From a candidate division WOR-3 bacterium (GTDB lineage Bacteria; Hydrothermota; Tepidihabitantia; Tepidihabitantales; Tepidihabitantaceae), in assembly GCA_039801085.1 (NCBI GenBank), contig JBDRTY010000003.1, positions 62,001 through 126,000 of the forward strand: a stretch of DNA of 64,000 nucleotides. The letters are read 5' to 3'. Positions 54,285 to 63,089 of the stretch are shown piece after piece. The translations under genes and the position numbers were made by a program. Each line of letters begins with the position of its first letter. Position 1 is the first letter of the stretch. Below the pieces are notes generated by a model. It was not told the origin of the DNA. It saw nothing but the letters and a program-made list of their open reading frames with translations, and ran no database searches.

Positions 54285-57200
54285 CTAGATCCCGAACTCT
54301 TCGGGCTTAATCCGGTAACGTTTGATTAACCGCTGCGCGTGTCGTCTGGTGATAGAAAGCAGCTGGGCAGCACGTGTAATATTTCCACCAGTCTGTTCCA
54401 GTGCCTGAAGCAGCTGGTGTCTGGTCAGTGGTCCCCCTCGTGCACCGGTCTCAGAGGGCTTGAGGTGGATAAAAGTTTCCCCTACATCCTCAAGCGTTAT
54501 TCGCGGGTTCTGAGTCATAATTACTGCACGTTCAATTGTATTCTGAAGTTCCCGGACATTTCCGGGCCAAGAATATTGCAGGAATGCTTCAGCAACATCC
54601 CGTTCAAATCCGTTAATCTCCTTGTTCAGCCGCTGCGCACATATCCGGAGAAAATAATTTGCAAGTGGAATTATATCCTGAACCCTTTCCCGGAGTGGCG
54701 GCACATTTATCGTCACCACATTCATCCGGTAAAACAAATCCTGGCGGAATCTACCGGCGTTCACCTCATTAATCAGGTTTTTGTTCGTTGCGCAGATCAG
54801 CCGGACATCAACAAGCCGGGTCTGTGTTTCACCGAGCCGGCGGATAATTTTATCTTCCAGCACCTGCAGGAGTTTTGCCTGAATTGCCGGCGTCGTATTA
54901 GTAATTTCGTCAAGAAATATTGTGCCTCCATTGGCAGACTCAAAGATGCCGATTTTGTCCCGCACCGCACCGGTAAATGCACCCCGGATATGACCGAAGA
55001 GCTCGGACTCAAACAACGTCTCGGGCAGAGTTCCGCAGTCAACAGCAACAAATTTATTATCCTTTCTGCCACTGCGGGAATGAATCAGCCGCGCCAGCGC
55101 CCCCTTCCCGGTTCCGGTTTCGCCGGTAAGGAGCACGGTGCAATCGGTCGGAGCAATCTTATCAATCAGAGCGAGAACCGGACGGATGGCTGAAGATCTG
55201 CCGAGAAAAATACCGGTTGCCCGGTCCACTGGCAGGTCATCGCAGGTGAGCACGGTCTCCTGATACCACCGCCGGTATACCCGGGAGCGTTCAATGGTAG
55301 CAGCAATCAAATGTCCCACCGACTGGAGCAGATTCTGATCTTCCTCAGTGAAAAGATGTGTAGTCAACCGGGAATCCAGATAAATCGTGCCGATTACCCG
55401 CTCGCCTACTACCAGCGGTACACAGAGCAGAGACCGGATTTTATTCAAAATCACGCTGTTTGCCGAATTGAACCGCGGATCAGTCAGCGCATCAACGCTG
55501 ATCAGCGGTTCCCGGCGGCGGCGCACCTTGCGCAGCACTGAATGGGAAATTACCTCGGCGTCCAGAACTGTTGAATTTTCCACATCCCGCACTGCTACCG
55601 GCGTCAGCCGGTCCCGATGAAAGAAAAAGATAATCCCCCGCTCTGCCCGGGTGACAGAGAGCACCAGGTCAAGCACCAGGTTAAGAAAATCGTCCCGGTC
55701 CAGAGCTGAATTCATTAGCTCGCTTAACTGATAAAAAACCTTCAGATACTCATTACGCTGCCGGGCTTTCAGCTGAATCACGCCAAAAATCTGCTCGAGC
55801 GATGCCAGAGTCTGCTCCGCGCGCTCAAGCTCAATCTGAGTCCCGAGCAGCCGGAAAAGGGAAATTGCCTCCTCCAGATTCGCCCGCACCCATTCATAAT
55901 GTTCAGCCGGCATTCCCCTTAACTTTTTCGGCAGGGACAGGGTATCAGTGCAGAGCAGCTCCGCAGTTGCGAGCAGTGTAAGCCCGAGTTCATACCTGGC
56001 ATTAAACTGCCGGAGAATCTTAATACTTTCCTCAAACTGAGTGCGTGACCGATCTTTTCTGCCGGCAGCAGCATCACAGCGCGCCGCCAGCCGAAGCGCC
56101 CCAGCATACTCCAGCGATACCGGACGGTTTCGAAAAGCAGCAATCGCCAGCTGAGATTCAAAATCAGCCCGGGAGCCGGTTGACAGCCGGAACTGTCCGG
56201 CAAGCAGCCACACGAGTGACCGGAGTCTCCAATCCCGCACTTTTACTGCTGAGCGCATAGTCCGGATCAGCCATTCTTTGCTCAGCTCCAGCCTTTCCCG
56301 GCGCAACTCCATTTCTGCGTGGACAAATGAAACCAAAAACTCCTGTTCTGAATCTTGGGAATTCTCAGCTAGCCGCTGGGCTGTGGCGAGATAACGCTCA
56401 GCAGACTGGAAGTCGCCGCGGATCGAGCTGAGGCGGGCAGAATAGACAACCAGCTGTGCCCGGCCTGACTCGGAGATTCTTTCTCCAGCTGTCTGACTGA
56501 GTTTGAGCGCCCGCTGACAACAAACCTCAACCCGGTTCCATTCCCCCTGGTCAAAGTAAACATTAGCCAGCAGGAGATTAAGATTGAAAGCAGCATTGAT
56601 ATAACCAACACGTTCAGCATACTGTAGCGCTTCGTTAAAATATCGCTCCGCCCGCTCAAATTCTCCCTGCTCATAACTGATCACCCCCAAACCATGACAG
56701 GAACTTAGCAGGTAATAAACATTACCGGTCCGGCGCTGAATCCGTGCCGCCTCCTCGTAGAATTCCCCGGCCCGGTGCGTATCACCACGGCGCAGACAGA
56801 GCGTTGCCAGAAACTGTGTCACGACCGAAACCATGAACTGCTCACCGATTGATTTGAACACATCCAGCGACTGCTCTGCCAGCTGCAATGCCAGTATGTA
56901 ATCTGCTCTTGCACCGGCGAGCACCGCAAAGTAGTAAAGTACAAGTCCGTTCAGGTAATTAGCCTCCTTGGGATGTTCCCGTTTTAAAAACTCGGACTGC
57001 CGCAGCGCCCGGACGAGGTAGTCCTCAGCCAGCTCCACCTTGCCCGCAGCACAATATGACCAGCCCAGATCTGCAAGCAACCGCGCCGACTCCAAACCGG
57101 ATTTATCCCCCAGAAGTGCCAGCGCCTGATTTAAAAAAAGCAGCGCTTCCTGATGTTCCCCCAGTTTCTGATGCACGAGTCCGAGCCGGCGCAGAAAGCG

Positions 57201-59519
57201 GGCAAGAATCATACGATTCTCCCCGGTAAACTGGGCTGCCAGGCTCATTCCCTGCCGGTAACTGTCAATCGCTTCGTGATATCTGCCGGTTGCCTCGCGG
57301 AGTTCACCGACCCGCTCAATCAGATTAAACCGTTCAGTCGGAGTGACAAAATCGGAAGAAAGGTTCAGTGCACTTTCATAGAAAAGCCGTGCCTCATCAA
57401 ACAGCAGCCACTCCTGCGCCTTTTTACCGGCTGCGAGTGCATAGCGGTATGCCTGCTCGCGATCACCACTCTGAATCCACTGATGAGCAAGGTCAAAAAG
57501 AATCTTATCCTTTTTATCTGTATGCACCAGCTCCAGCGCCAGTGCTACCCGGCGGTGCAGTTCCCGCCGGCGCTCCTGCGGAATTCGTTCGGTGACCGCG
57601 GTCTCCAGCACTTTGCTGGAAAGAATCAGCGCTCCACGAACCTCTTCCGACTCATTGTCCCGTGAATAAAATGTCCTGAGCAATCCGAGTCCCTTCAGCC
57701 GATTGACCGCCTGAAACAGTGTCCGGTCCGGATAATTGAGCACCACCCGGAGAAATTCAATCGTAAACGGACCGGCGGTTATTGCCCCGACCTCCAGCAG
57801 TTCCCGTTCCTCCGGTGTCAGCACCTCAAGCCGGTGCCGCACCAGTTCCGCAACATTCTTGGGAATGACAAAACTTCTTAAAGAGTCTGGGGAATACCGC
57901 CAGTGTAACCCCTCGCGGAAAATCACCCCCTGCTCAATCATACTATAGATCACCTCGATCGTTGCTAGCGGATTACCGCCACCGAATTCATAAACCCAGT
58001 CAACCAGTTCGTCAACATTATCGTCACCACCAACGATTGAAGTTACCAGCTCACGAACCGCCTCACGATCCAGAGTATCCACATCCAGGTGATAACAATA
58101 CGGCCTTTCGCTCAGTTCGCTGACAAGATCCAGCAGCCTCTTTTCTCTTAGTCCGGTGATCACCAAAAGCAGCCTTTCCTGTTCTAGGCTCAATGCCAGA
58201 TAACGCACAAACTCCAGACTCAGTGGATCAAAAAGTTCAAAATCATCCACCAGCAGTACCAGACTGTGGGGCACCCGATGGGAATCGGATAGCGCCTTCA
58301 ACCGCCGGACCAGCTGTTCAAACAGCTGAAACTTGGACTCCTGGAAAAACTCCAAGCTAATACCTGTTTCTACCTCCTCACCTCGCCAGAGAAGGTTTAT
58401 CAGACTCTCAACGAGCGACTGGGTCCGGGCACCCAGTGCCACCGGTTCAAAGGCGATAACCGTTGCCTGCTCCAGCTGGGCAAGGAACTTGAACTCCCCC
58501 AAAAGCCGGCTTTTGCCTGCACCCCGTTCCCCGGAAATAAAAACCACGCCGGGTTTACCGATAGCAGCCTCTCCCAGCAGTTCCTTCAGACGCGCAATCA
58601 GCGGGCCTCTGCCGACAAAGGCCGGTGCCAGCAAGTTCCGCCTTATTACTGAAGGCTCAACGATTGTCTGCATTCGGAACGATTCTGGCACAAGCAGTCC
58701 TGCTGATACTAATTCTTCCAGCAAATGCTCCGCACTTGCCGGCCGCCGTCTGGAGTCCGGATTGAGCAGACGCAGTACGAGATTGTCCAGCGCTGCCGGG
58801 ACTGCGGGGTTGAATTTGCTCACCGGCTCAAATCCGGAATAATACTGCCGTCTCAGCCATTCCTCCAGCGAACCTCCGCTTGCCGGTCCAACCCCGGTCA
58901 GTATCTCATATAAAACCAGACCGAGAGAATACAAATCGGTTCTGCTGTCCGCCTCGCCACCCTTGAGCAGCTCCGGGGCAATGTAGCCCAGTGTACCACG
59001 CGGAGATGCTGAAGAAAAAGCCATACCCTCAACAAATCCCAGATCCAGCAGTTTCACTACCGGTTTTCCTTCATCATCATAAACAAGAATATTAGAGGGT
59101 TTGATATCACAGTGGACCAGCCCCTCGCGGTGAATTGCATCCAATGCGGAAAGCAGTTGAATCAGCACCTCAAGCAGTGCCGGCTGGTAACCCCGGAAAA
59201 AACGGGTGATCGGCACTCCGGGAACAAACTCCATGGTGAAAAATGGGGAGTTGTCGATCGCTAGGCCGTAATCAAACACTCGGACGATATTGGGATGCGC
59301 CAGCTGCGAAAGATAAAAAAATTCCCGACTGAGTCTTAGGCCCGCTTCCCGGGACGCATTTTTCTGTAAAACCTTTAATGCAACAATCCGGCGTCCCAGC
59401 CGGTCCTTGACTTTATAAACTTCATTAAACTCACTTCTCCCGAGCAGCTCTAACGGTTCATAGCGCTCGTTAAGCTGCCGCAGAACATTGATATTCTCCT
59501 GCCCATCAAACCCCGTCAT
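54285..59519 (-). CDS. Ser/Thr kinase-AAA-TPR-GAF-sigma54 activator fusion
   Basis: This 1744-residue protein joins a whole signalling pathway. It has a kinase domain with Lys49, HCDIKPSN (136-143), DLG (159-161) and APE (181-183), but a degenerate glycine loop. An AAA-type NTPase follows (GERGAGKS, 330-337), then about 500 residues of TPR repeats and a GAF domain (roughly 1255-1415). A sigma54 AAA domain has GETGTGKG (1466-1473) and GAFTGA (1513-1518), which contacts sigma54. A Fis-type HTH is C-terminal. The RFRQDLFYR arginine-finger region is present. The protein probably senses a ligand or stress and drives sigma54 promoters. A sigma54-type promoter lies just downstream on the same strand. 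Confidence 0.93.
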   Translation of the reverse strand: MTGFDGQENINVLRQLNERYEPLELLGRSEFNEVYKVKDRLGRRIVALKVLQKNASREAGLRLSREFFYLSQLAHPNIVRVFDYGLAIDNSPFFTMEFVPGVPITRFFRGYQPALLEVLIQLLSALDAIHREGLVHCDIKPSNILVYDDEGKPVVKLLDLGFVEGMAFSSASPRGTLGYIAPELLKGGEADSRTDLYSLGLVLYEILTGVGPASGGSLEEWLRRQYYSGFEPVSKFNPAVPAALDNLVLRLLNPDSRRRPASAEHLLEELVSAGLLVPESFRMQTIVEPSVIRRNLLAPAFVGRGPLIARLKELLGEAAIGKPGVVFISGERGAGKSRLLGEFKFLAQLEQATVIAFEPVALGARTQSLVESLINLLWRGEEVETGISLEFFQESKFQLFEQLVRRLKALSDSHRVPHSLVLLVDDFELFDPLSLEFVRYLALSLEQERLLLVITGLREKRLLDLVSELSERPYCYHLDVDTLDREAVRELVTSIVGGDDNVDELVDWVYEFGGGNPLATIEVIYSMIEQGVIFREGLHWRYSPDSLRSFVIPKNVAELVRHRLEVLTPEERELLEVGAITAGPFTIEFLRVVLNYPDRTLFQAVNRLKGLGLLRTFYSRDNESEEVRGALILSSKVLETAVTERIPQERRRELHRRVALALELVHTDKKDKILFDLAHQWIQSGDREQAYRYALAAGKKAQEWLLFDEARLFYESALNLSSDFVTPTERFNLIERVGELREATGRYHEAIDSYRQGMSLAAQFTGENRMILARFLRRLGLVHQKLGEHQEALLFLNQALALLGDKSGLESARLLADLGWSYCAAGKVELAEDYLVRALRQSEFLKREHPKEANYLNGLVLYYFAVLAGARADYILALQLAEQSLDVFKSIGEQFMVSVVTQFLATLCLRRGDTHRAGEFYEEAARIQRRTGNVYYLLSSCHGLGVISYEQGEFERAERYFNEALQYAERVGYINAAFNLNLLLANVYFDQGEWNRVEVCCQRALKLSQTAGERISESGRAQLVVYSARLSSIRGDFQSAERYLATAQRLAENSQDSEQEFLVSFVHAEMELRRERLELSKEWLIRTMRSAVKVRDWRLRSLVWLLAGQFRLSTGSRADFESQLAIAAFRNRPVSLEYAGALRLAARCDAAAGRKDRSRTQFEESIKILRQFNARYELGLTLLATAELLCTDTLSLPKKLRGMPAEHYEWVRANLEEAISLFRLLGTQIELERAEQTLASLEQIFGVIQLKARQRNEYLKVFYQLSELMNSALDRDDFLNLVLDLVLSVTRAERGIIFFFHRDRLTPVAVRDVENSTVLDAEVISHSVLRKVRRRREPLISVDALTDPRFNSANSVILNKIRSLLCVPLVVGERVIGTIYLDSRLTTHLFTEEDQNLLQSVGHLIAATIERSRVYRRWYQETVLTCDDLPVDRATGIFLGRSSAIRPVLALIDKIAPTDCTVLLTGETGTGKGALARLIHSRSGRKDNKFVAVDCGTLPETLFESELFGHIRGAFTGAVRDKIGIFESANGGTIFLDEITNTTPAIQAKLLQVLEDKIIRRLGETQTRLVDVRLICATNKNLINEVNAGRFRQDLFYRMNVVTINVPPLRERVQDIIPLANYFLRICAQRLNKEINGFERDVAEAFLQYSWPGNVRELQNTIERAVIMTQNPRITLEDVGETFIHLKPSETGARGGPLTRHQLLQALEQTGGNITRAAQLLSITRRHAQRLIKRYRIKPEEFGI

Positions 59520-59528
59520 CAGTTTGCG

Positions 59529-59556
59529 ATTATAATTGCTACGCGAAACAAGTCAA
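59529..59556 (-). promoter_or_regulatory. Sigma70 promoter of the sigma54-activator gene
   Basis: On the minus strand TTGACT (59556-59551), 16-nt spacer, perfect TATAAT (59534-59529), 9 nt before the ATG. It is not a sigma54 promoter, so the activator is made independently of its own target class. Confidence 0.85.
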
Positions 59557-59589
59557 TAGTAACTTGCCCGTCAACTTAACCGCAACCAA

Positions 59590-61026
59590 CTACCGGACAA
59601 CCACCAGCCGTCGCACTTCCTGTCCACTCGCCTGATCAGAAAACATAAAATACACCCCGGGTGTCAGCTGTGGAACTCCATTTCTGCTCCGCTCGAACCT
59701 CCAAACCCGGCTGCCGGTAATATCAAACAGCATACCCGACTCCACTTTAGCACTGCTCTCAAATCCTTTCCGGACTAATGTCGCACGACATTTCTCAGAT
59801 TCAGAATAAACAGAACTTTCTTCCAATCCCTGTGCCGGCGTTGCCCATGCGTAATATATCTCCGCATTACCATCACGGTAATCGGTCCAGACCGCATACA
59901 CATTGCCCGGTGCTTCAGCATTACCACTGGCGATTGAAGGACGCTCACGGGTATTAACGGTATCAGTAACCTCAACCGGAGGACTCCAAGAACCATTAGT
60001 GGACCGTTCTGCATAACGAATCTGAGGAACAACCGGCGAGCCAGCGGTCCTGCCTGACCAGATGGCGTGCACCCTCCCGTCCAAGGTCGCTATGATCTGC
60101 CCCAGTTCCTGATCCAGCGTATCCCCGCAACCGGAAACGGTATCTGCGGGCTGCCAGCCGGTCTGATTCCGCCAGCGATGCACAATCCTCCTCACTAGGT
60201 CCTGGGCACCATAACACTGCCACAGCACATGCGGACAACCGGTTACCGGACTGACCGCAATTGAAGGATACATCTGATGCCGTTCCCCCTGAGAAACATC
60301 CTCAGTTGGACCCCATACCGTATCGGTCCGGACCTTGTAGAAGACATCGTAATAGCCGCTCGTCCCCTGTCTGCCATACCAGATCACATGCACACGGTTG
60401 TCCGGTCCGCCCGCCACAGCCGGATATGCCTTGTAATTACTTCCACCTTCAATTACAACCGGCGTCCGCCACAGGGTATCAACCTTCTCCCGATGAACAA
60501 TCGCCGTTCCTTCCAACCAGACCACATGGATATGCTGATCCGGTGTAACCGTGACGGTAGCGCACTCCTTCGTTACTGTCGGCGCGCTCACTGATAGCAA
60601 ACGGGAGTTCTGATCCCAGCCTGACTCCGGAGTCCAGGTTTTGAGATAGATATAATCATCGGTCACATCATCCGGTCCTGAGGTCCAGACCGCATAAATC
60701 CTGCCGGCAGAATCGCACGCCAGCGAGACATGCTTGGAGTTCAAATTCTGATTATAAAGATCGGCCGAAATCATCGTATCCGGTGTCCAGCCGCTGCCCG
60801 GCTCCCAGCGTTTATAGTAAATCTGGAAACGGTAGGTTCCCAGCCCGGAGTTCATGACATACCAGGCGACATGAACCCTGCCTGCGGGGTCCACCACAAT
60901 CCGGCGCTGAGTACTCCAGTAGGAATAGTCTGAATAATTATTATTTGTCAACCGGATTTCGGGCTGCCACTCGGTTGCCAGCAATCCGGCACTGGCTATT
61001 ATCAGCGACAGAACTAGCTTCTTCAT
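59590..61026 (-). CDS. BNR-like repeat secreted protein with C-terminal sorting domain
   Basis: The 478-residue protein starts with a signal peptide (MKKLVLSLIIASAGLLATE), placed by GGAGG upstream, and has repeated beta-propeller blades of sialidase/BNR-like type with V(H/Y)(V/A)(V/I)W motifs (for example RVHVAWYVMNS, HIHVVWLEG, RVHVIWYG, RVHAIWSG). The C-terminus is a FlgD-like sorting domain (FDITGSRVWRFERSR, TPGVYFMF). No sialidase catalytic residues are evident, so it is probably binding or structural. It is monocistronic. Confidence 0.82.
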   Translation of the reverse strand: MKKLVLSLIIASAGLLATEWQPEIRLTNNNYSDYSYWSTQRRIVVDPAGRVHVAWYVMNSGLGTYRFQIYYKRWEPGSGWTPDTMISADLYNQNLNSKHVSLACDSAGRIYAVWTSGPDDVTDDYIYLKTWTPESGWDQNSRLLSVSAPTVTKECATVTVTPDQHIHVVWLEGTAIVHREKVDTLWRTPVVIEGGSNYKAYPAVAGGPDNRVHVIWYGRQGTSGYYDVFYKVRTDTVWGPTEDVSQGERHQMYPSIAVSPVTGCPHVLWQCYGAQDLVRRIVHRWRNQTGWQPADTVSGCGDTLDQELGQIIATLDGRVHAIWSGRTAGSPVVPQIRYAERSTNGSWSPPVEVTDTVNTRERPSIASGNAEAPGNVYAVWTDYRDGNAEIYYAWATPAQGLEESSVYSESEKCRATLVRKGFESSAKVESGMLFDITGSRVWRFERSRNGVPQLTPGVYFMFSDQASGQEVRRLVVVR

Positions 61027-61074
61027 ATATTCCTCCATGTCCTTGATATTTGGCTAACATAAAATTACCAATTT

Positions 61075-61102
61075 ATTTTAAATCAAGAACCAGTCTTTGC
61101 AA
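61075..61102 (-). promoter_or_regulatory. Promoter of the BNR-like protein gene
   Basis: On the minus strand TTGCAA (61102-61097), 16-nt spacer, TAAAAT (61080-61075), giving a leader of about 40 nt that includes the GGAGG site. The stretch 61103-61220 between this and the smpB promoter holds no feature I can name. Confidence 0.6.
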
Positions 61103-61220
61103 TTTTTTGACAAACAATATGCTCCGGAATTGCCATACCGCTTGCATACCGGAAATCCACCAGCTTTACTCGTACCGTCACCTTAGCAACTGAAAAAATG
61201 ACGCTTCCAATTTATTACCA

Positions 61221-61248
61221 TTGACACATCCGCAGGCTTGTCTATAAT
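61221..61248 (+). promoter_or_regulatory. Sigma70 promoter of smpB
   Basis: Perfect TTGACA (61221-61226), 16-nt spacer and perfect TATAAT (61243-61248), the best consensus promoter in the window. It ends 3 nt before the smpB ATG and 6 nt before its second codon GTG, so the first transcribed start codon could be the GTG. Confidence 0.92.
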
Positions 61249-61251
61249 CAG

Positions 61252-61692
61252 ATGGTGAAGGTCGTGGCAACCAACCGCAAGGCGCTGCGTGACTATACCG
61301 TTTTCGAGAAAATGGAGGCGGGCATCGCCCTGACTGGCACTGAGGTCAAGTCACTGCGGGAAGGCGGCGCCTCACTTGACGGCGGTTATGCGATAATTGA
61401 AAATGGGGAGGCATTTCTCTGTGATGTCAGTATCGCCCCCTACCGTCAGGGCAACATCTTCAACCGTGACCCGCGGCGCCGGCGCAAACTGTTGTTACAC
61501 AAGGATGAAATCAAACGGCTCTTCGGTAAAACCACCTTGCGCGGATTTACCTTGATTCCGCTCCGGCTCTATTTCAACGATCGCGGCATCGCCAAGGTGG
61601 AACTGGCGCTCTGCAAGGGCAAGAAGGCGATTGACCGCCGGGAGGAACTGAAGAAACGGGCAATGGAACGGGAGGAACGGCGATGGCGATGA
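61252..61692 (+). CDS. smpB: SsrA-binding protein SmpB
   Basis: SmpB binds tmRNA and brings it to stalled ribosomes for trans-translation. The 146-residue product shows ATNRKALRDYTVFEKMEAGIALTGTEVKSLREG, then LLLHKDEIKRLFGK and a basic tail with KGKKAIDRREELKKR, full family length. The ATG at 61252 or the GTG at 61255 is the start; with TATAAT 3 nt upstream of the ATG, the GTG fits a leaderless transcript better. The stop codon overlaps the amidase start. Confidence 0.95.
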   Translation: MVKVVATNRKALRDYTVFEKMEAGIALTGTEVKSLREGGASLDGGYAIIENGEAFLCDVSIAPYRQGNIFNRDPRRRRKLLLHKDEIKRLFGKTTLRGFTLIPLRLYFNDRGIAKVELALCKGKKAIDRREELKKRAMEREERRWR

Positions 61693-63089
61693 AAAAGTTA
61701 TTTCTCCTTCTCTTGCTTTTATGGAGCATTATTACTTACGCTGTTCCCCAGAAAATTATTAATGGCATTGATTACCTGTCTCTCGCTGGCATCACCGCTC
61801 AGCTCAACGGCCGGTGCTGGCGAATTACAGTGAACGGAAATGCAACCCGTTTTGTTACCATCCTCCCGCCGCCCGCTGACTCCAGCAGCCGGCTTGATAA
61901 CGGGCGCTTGGAATATACTTTTATACCGGACAGTAATTTTGTGATTCACAACTCCCGGAAGCTGAAACTGCCCCTGCCCGCCATTGTTGACTCGGGTGAA
62001 CTCTATCTGCCGGCAGTTGTTGCTGCTGCTCTATTTCCGGAACTGGATGTACCGGTTCTCTCCACGATCGAAACTGATCGCAGAAGCGATACTCTGATTC
62101 TGCGGTTGCTTTTAAACCCGCTCCAAACCAGAAATTCGCCGCTGGTTTTCTTCAGCCAGAAAAATTCCTCGCTTGAATACCGGCTGATTCTTGGCTGCCG
62201 AATGGACTCAGTTTTCATCCAGCAGTTGCGACTGTTATCGCTTACCAGTTCCACCCTGCTTAACGGTATCAAACCCGACTCGGGCACGGTCGGCACCAGC
62301 CTTGTCTGCACCTTCCGCCAGCCGGTATCAGAAAAAATTGTCCCCTTGGCGAATGGACTTGAACTCCACCTGACACCACTGCCCAAACGCCGGGTTACCA
62401 GAATTATTATTGATCCCGGTCATGGTGGTAAAGACCCGGGAGCAATCGGCAGAACTGGAACACAGGAAAAGGAAATCGTCCTCGATATCGCCCGCCGAGT
62501 CGGTGAACGGCTGAAAAATCAGGGCTTTGAGGTGTATTTCACCCGTGATTGCGACCAGTATGTGTCACTTGCCGAACGGGCAGAAAAGGCGGTAAAAACT
62601 GCAAGCCAGATATTCGTCAGCATCCACGCCAACTGGTCGGAAAACCGCTCCGCATCCGGGCTTGAAACCTACTTTCTCTCAGAGGCAAAGACCGACTGGG
62701 AACGGGCAGTTGCCACCCGTGAAAATGAAGTATTTGAGCGGGAAATCGCCAACCCGTTCATCAGCAAAAACGATCCGGTATCACTGATTCTCGCCGATCT
62801 TGCCCAGCATGAATTTCTCTATGAATCCAGCATCCTCGCATTGCGGATTCAGGAAGCCGGACTTGACCTGGTGCGCACCCAGGACCGGGGGGTCCGGCAG
62901 GCAAACTTTTATGTTTTGCGCAACATCTTCATGCCCGCGGTTCTTGTGGAGTGCGGTTTCTTGAGCAACCGCCAGGAGGAGCAGGCACTGCGCAAACCGG
63001 AATACCGGGCAAAACTCGCCCGTGCCATCGCTGCCGGCATTATCGGCTTTGCCAAAGAATACGAACTCCGGCTCAACGGGAACCACTAA
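61683..63089 (+). CDS. N-acetylmuramoyl-L-alanine amidase (Amidase_3)
   Basis: The 468-residue protein has a signal peptide (LFLLLLLLWSIITYAVPQ), an N-terminal AMIN-like beta domain, then the zinc amidase: IIDPGHGGKDPGAIG, TQEKEIVLDIA, SIHANW and VLVECGFLSNRQEE, all metal or catalytic signatures. It cleaves the peptide from glycan in peptidoglycan, typically during daughter-cell separation. It overlaps smpB by 10 bp, and the pseudouridine synthase gene follows with a one-base overlap. Confidence 0.92.
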   Translation: MAMKKLFLLLLLLWSIITYAVPQKIINGIDYLSLAGITAQLNGRCWRITVNGNATRFVTILPPPADSSSRLDNGRLEYTFIPDSNFVIHNSRKLKLPLPAIVDSGELYLPAVVAAALFPELDVPVLSTIETDRRSDTLILRLLLNPLQTRNSPLVFFSQKNSSLEYRLILGCRMDSVFIQQLRLLSLTSSTLLNGIKPDSGTVGTSLVCTFRQPVSEKIVPLANGLELHLTPLPKRRVTRIIIDPGHGGKDPGAIGRTGTQEKEIVLDIARRVGERLKNQGFEVYFTRDCDQYVSLAERAEKAVKTASQIFVSIHANWSENRSASGLETYFLSEAKTDWERAVATRENEVFEREIANPFISKNDPVSLILADLAQHEFLYESSILALRIQEAGLDLVRTQDRGVRQANFYVLRNIFMPAVLVECGFLSNRQEEQALRKPEYRAKLARAIAAGIIGFAKEYELRLNGNH

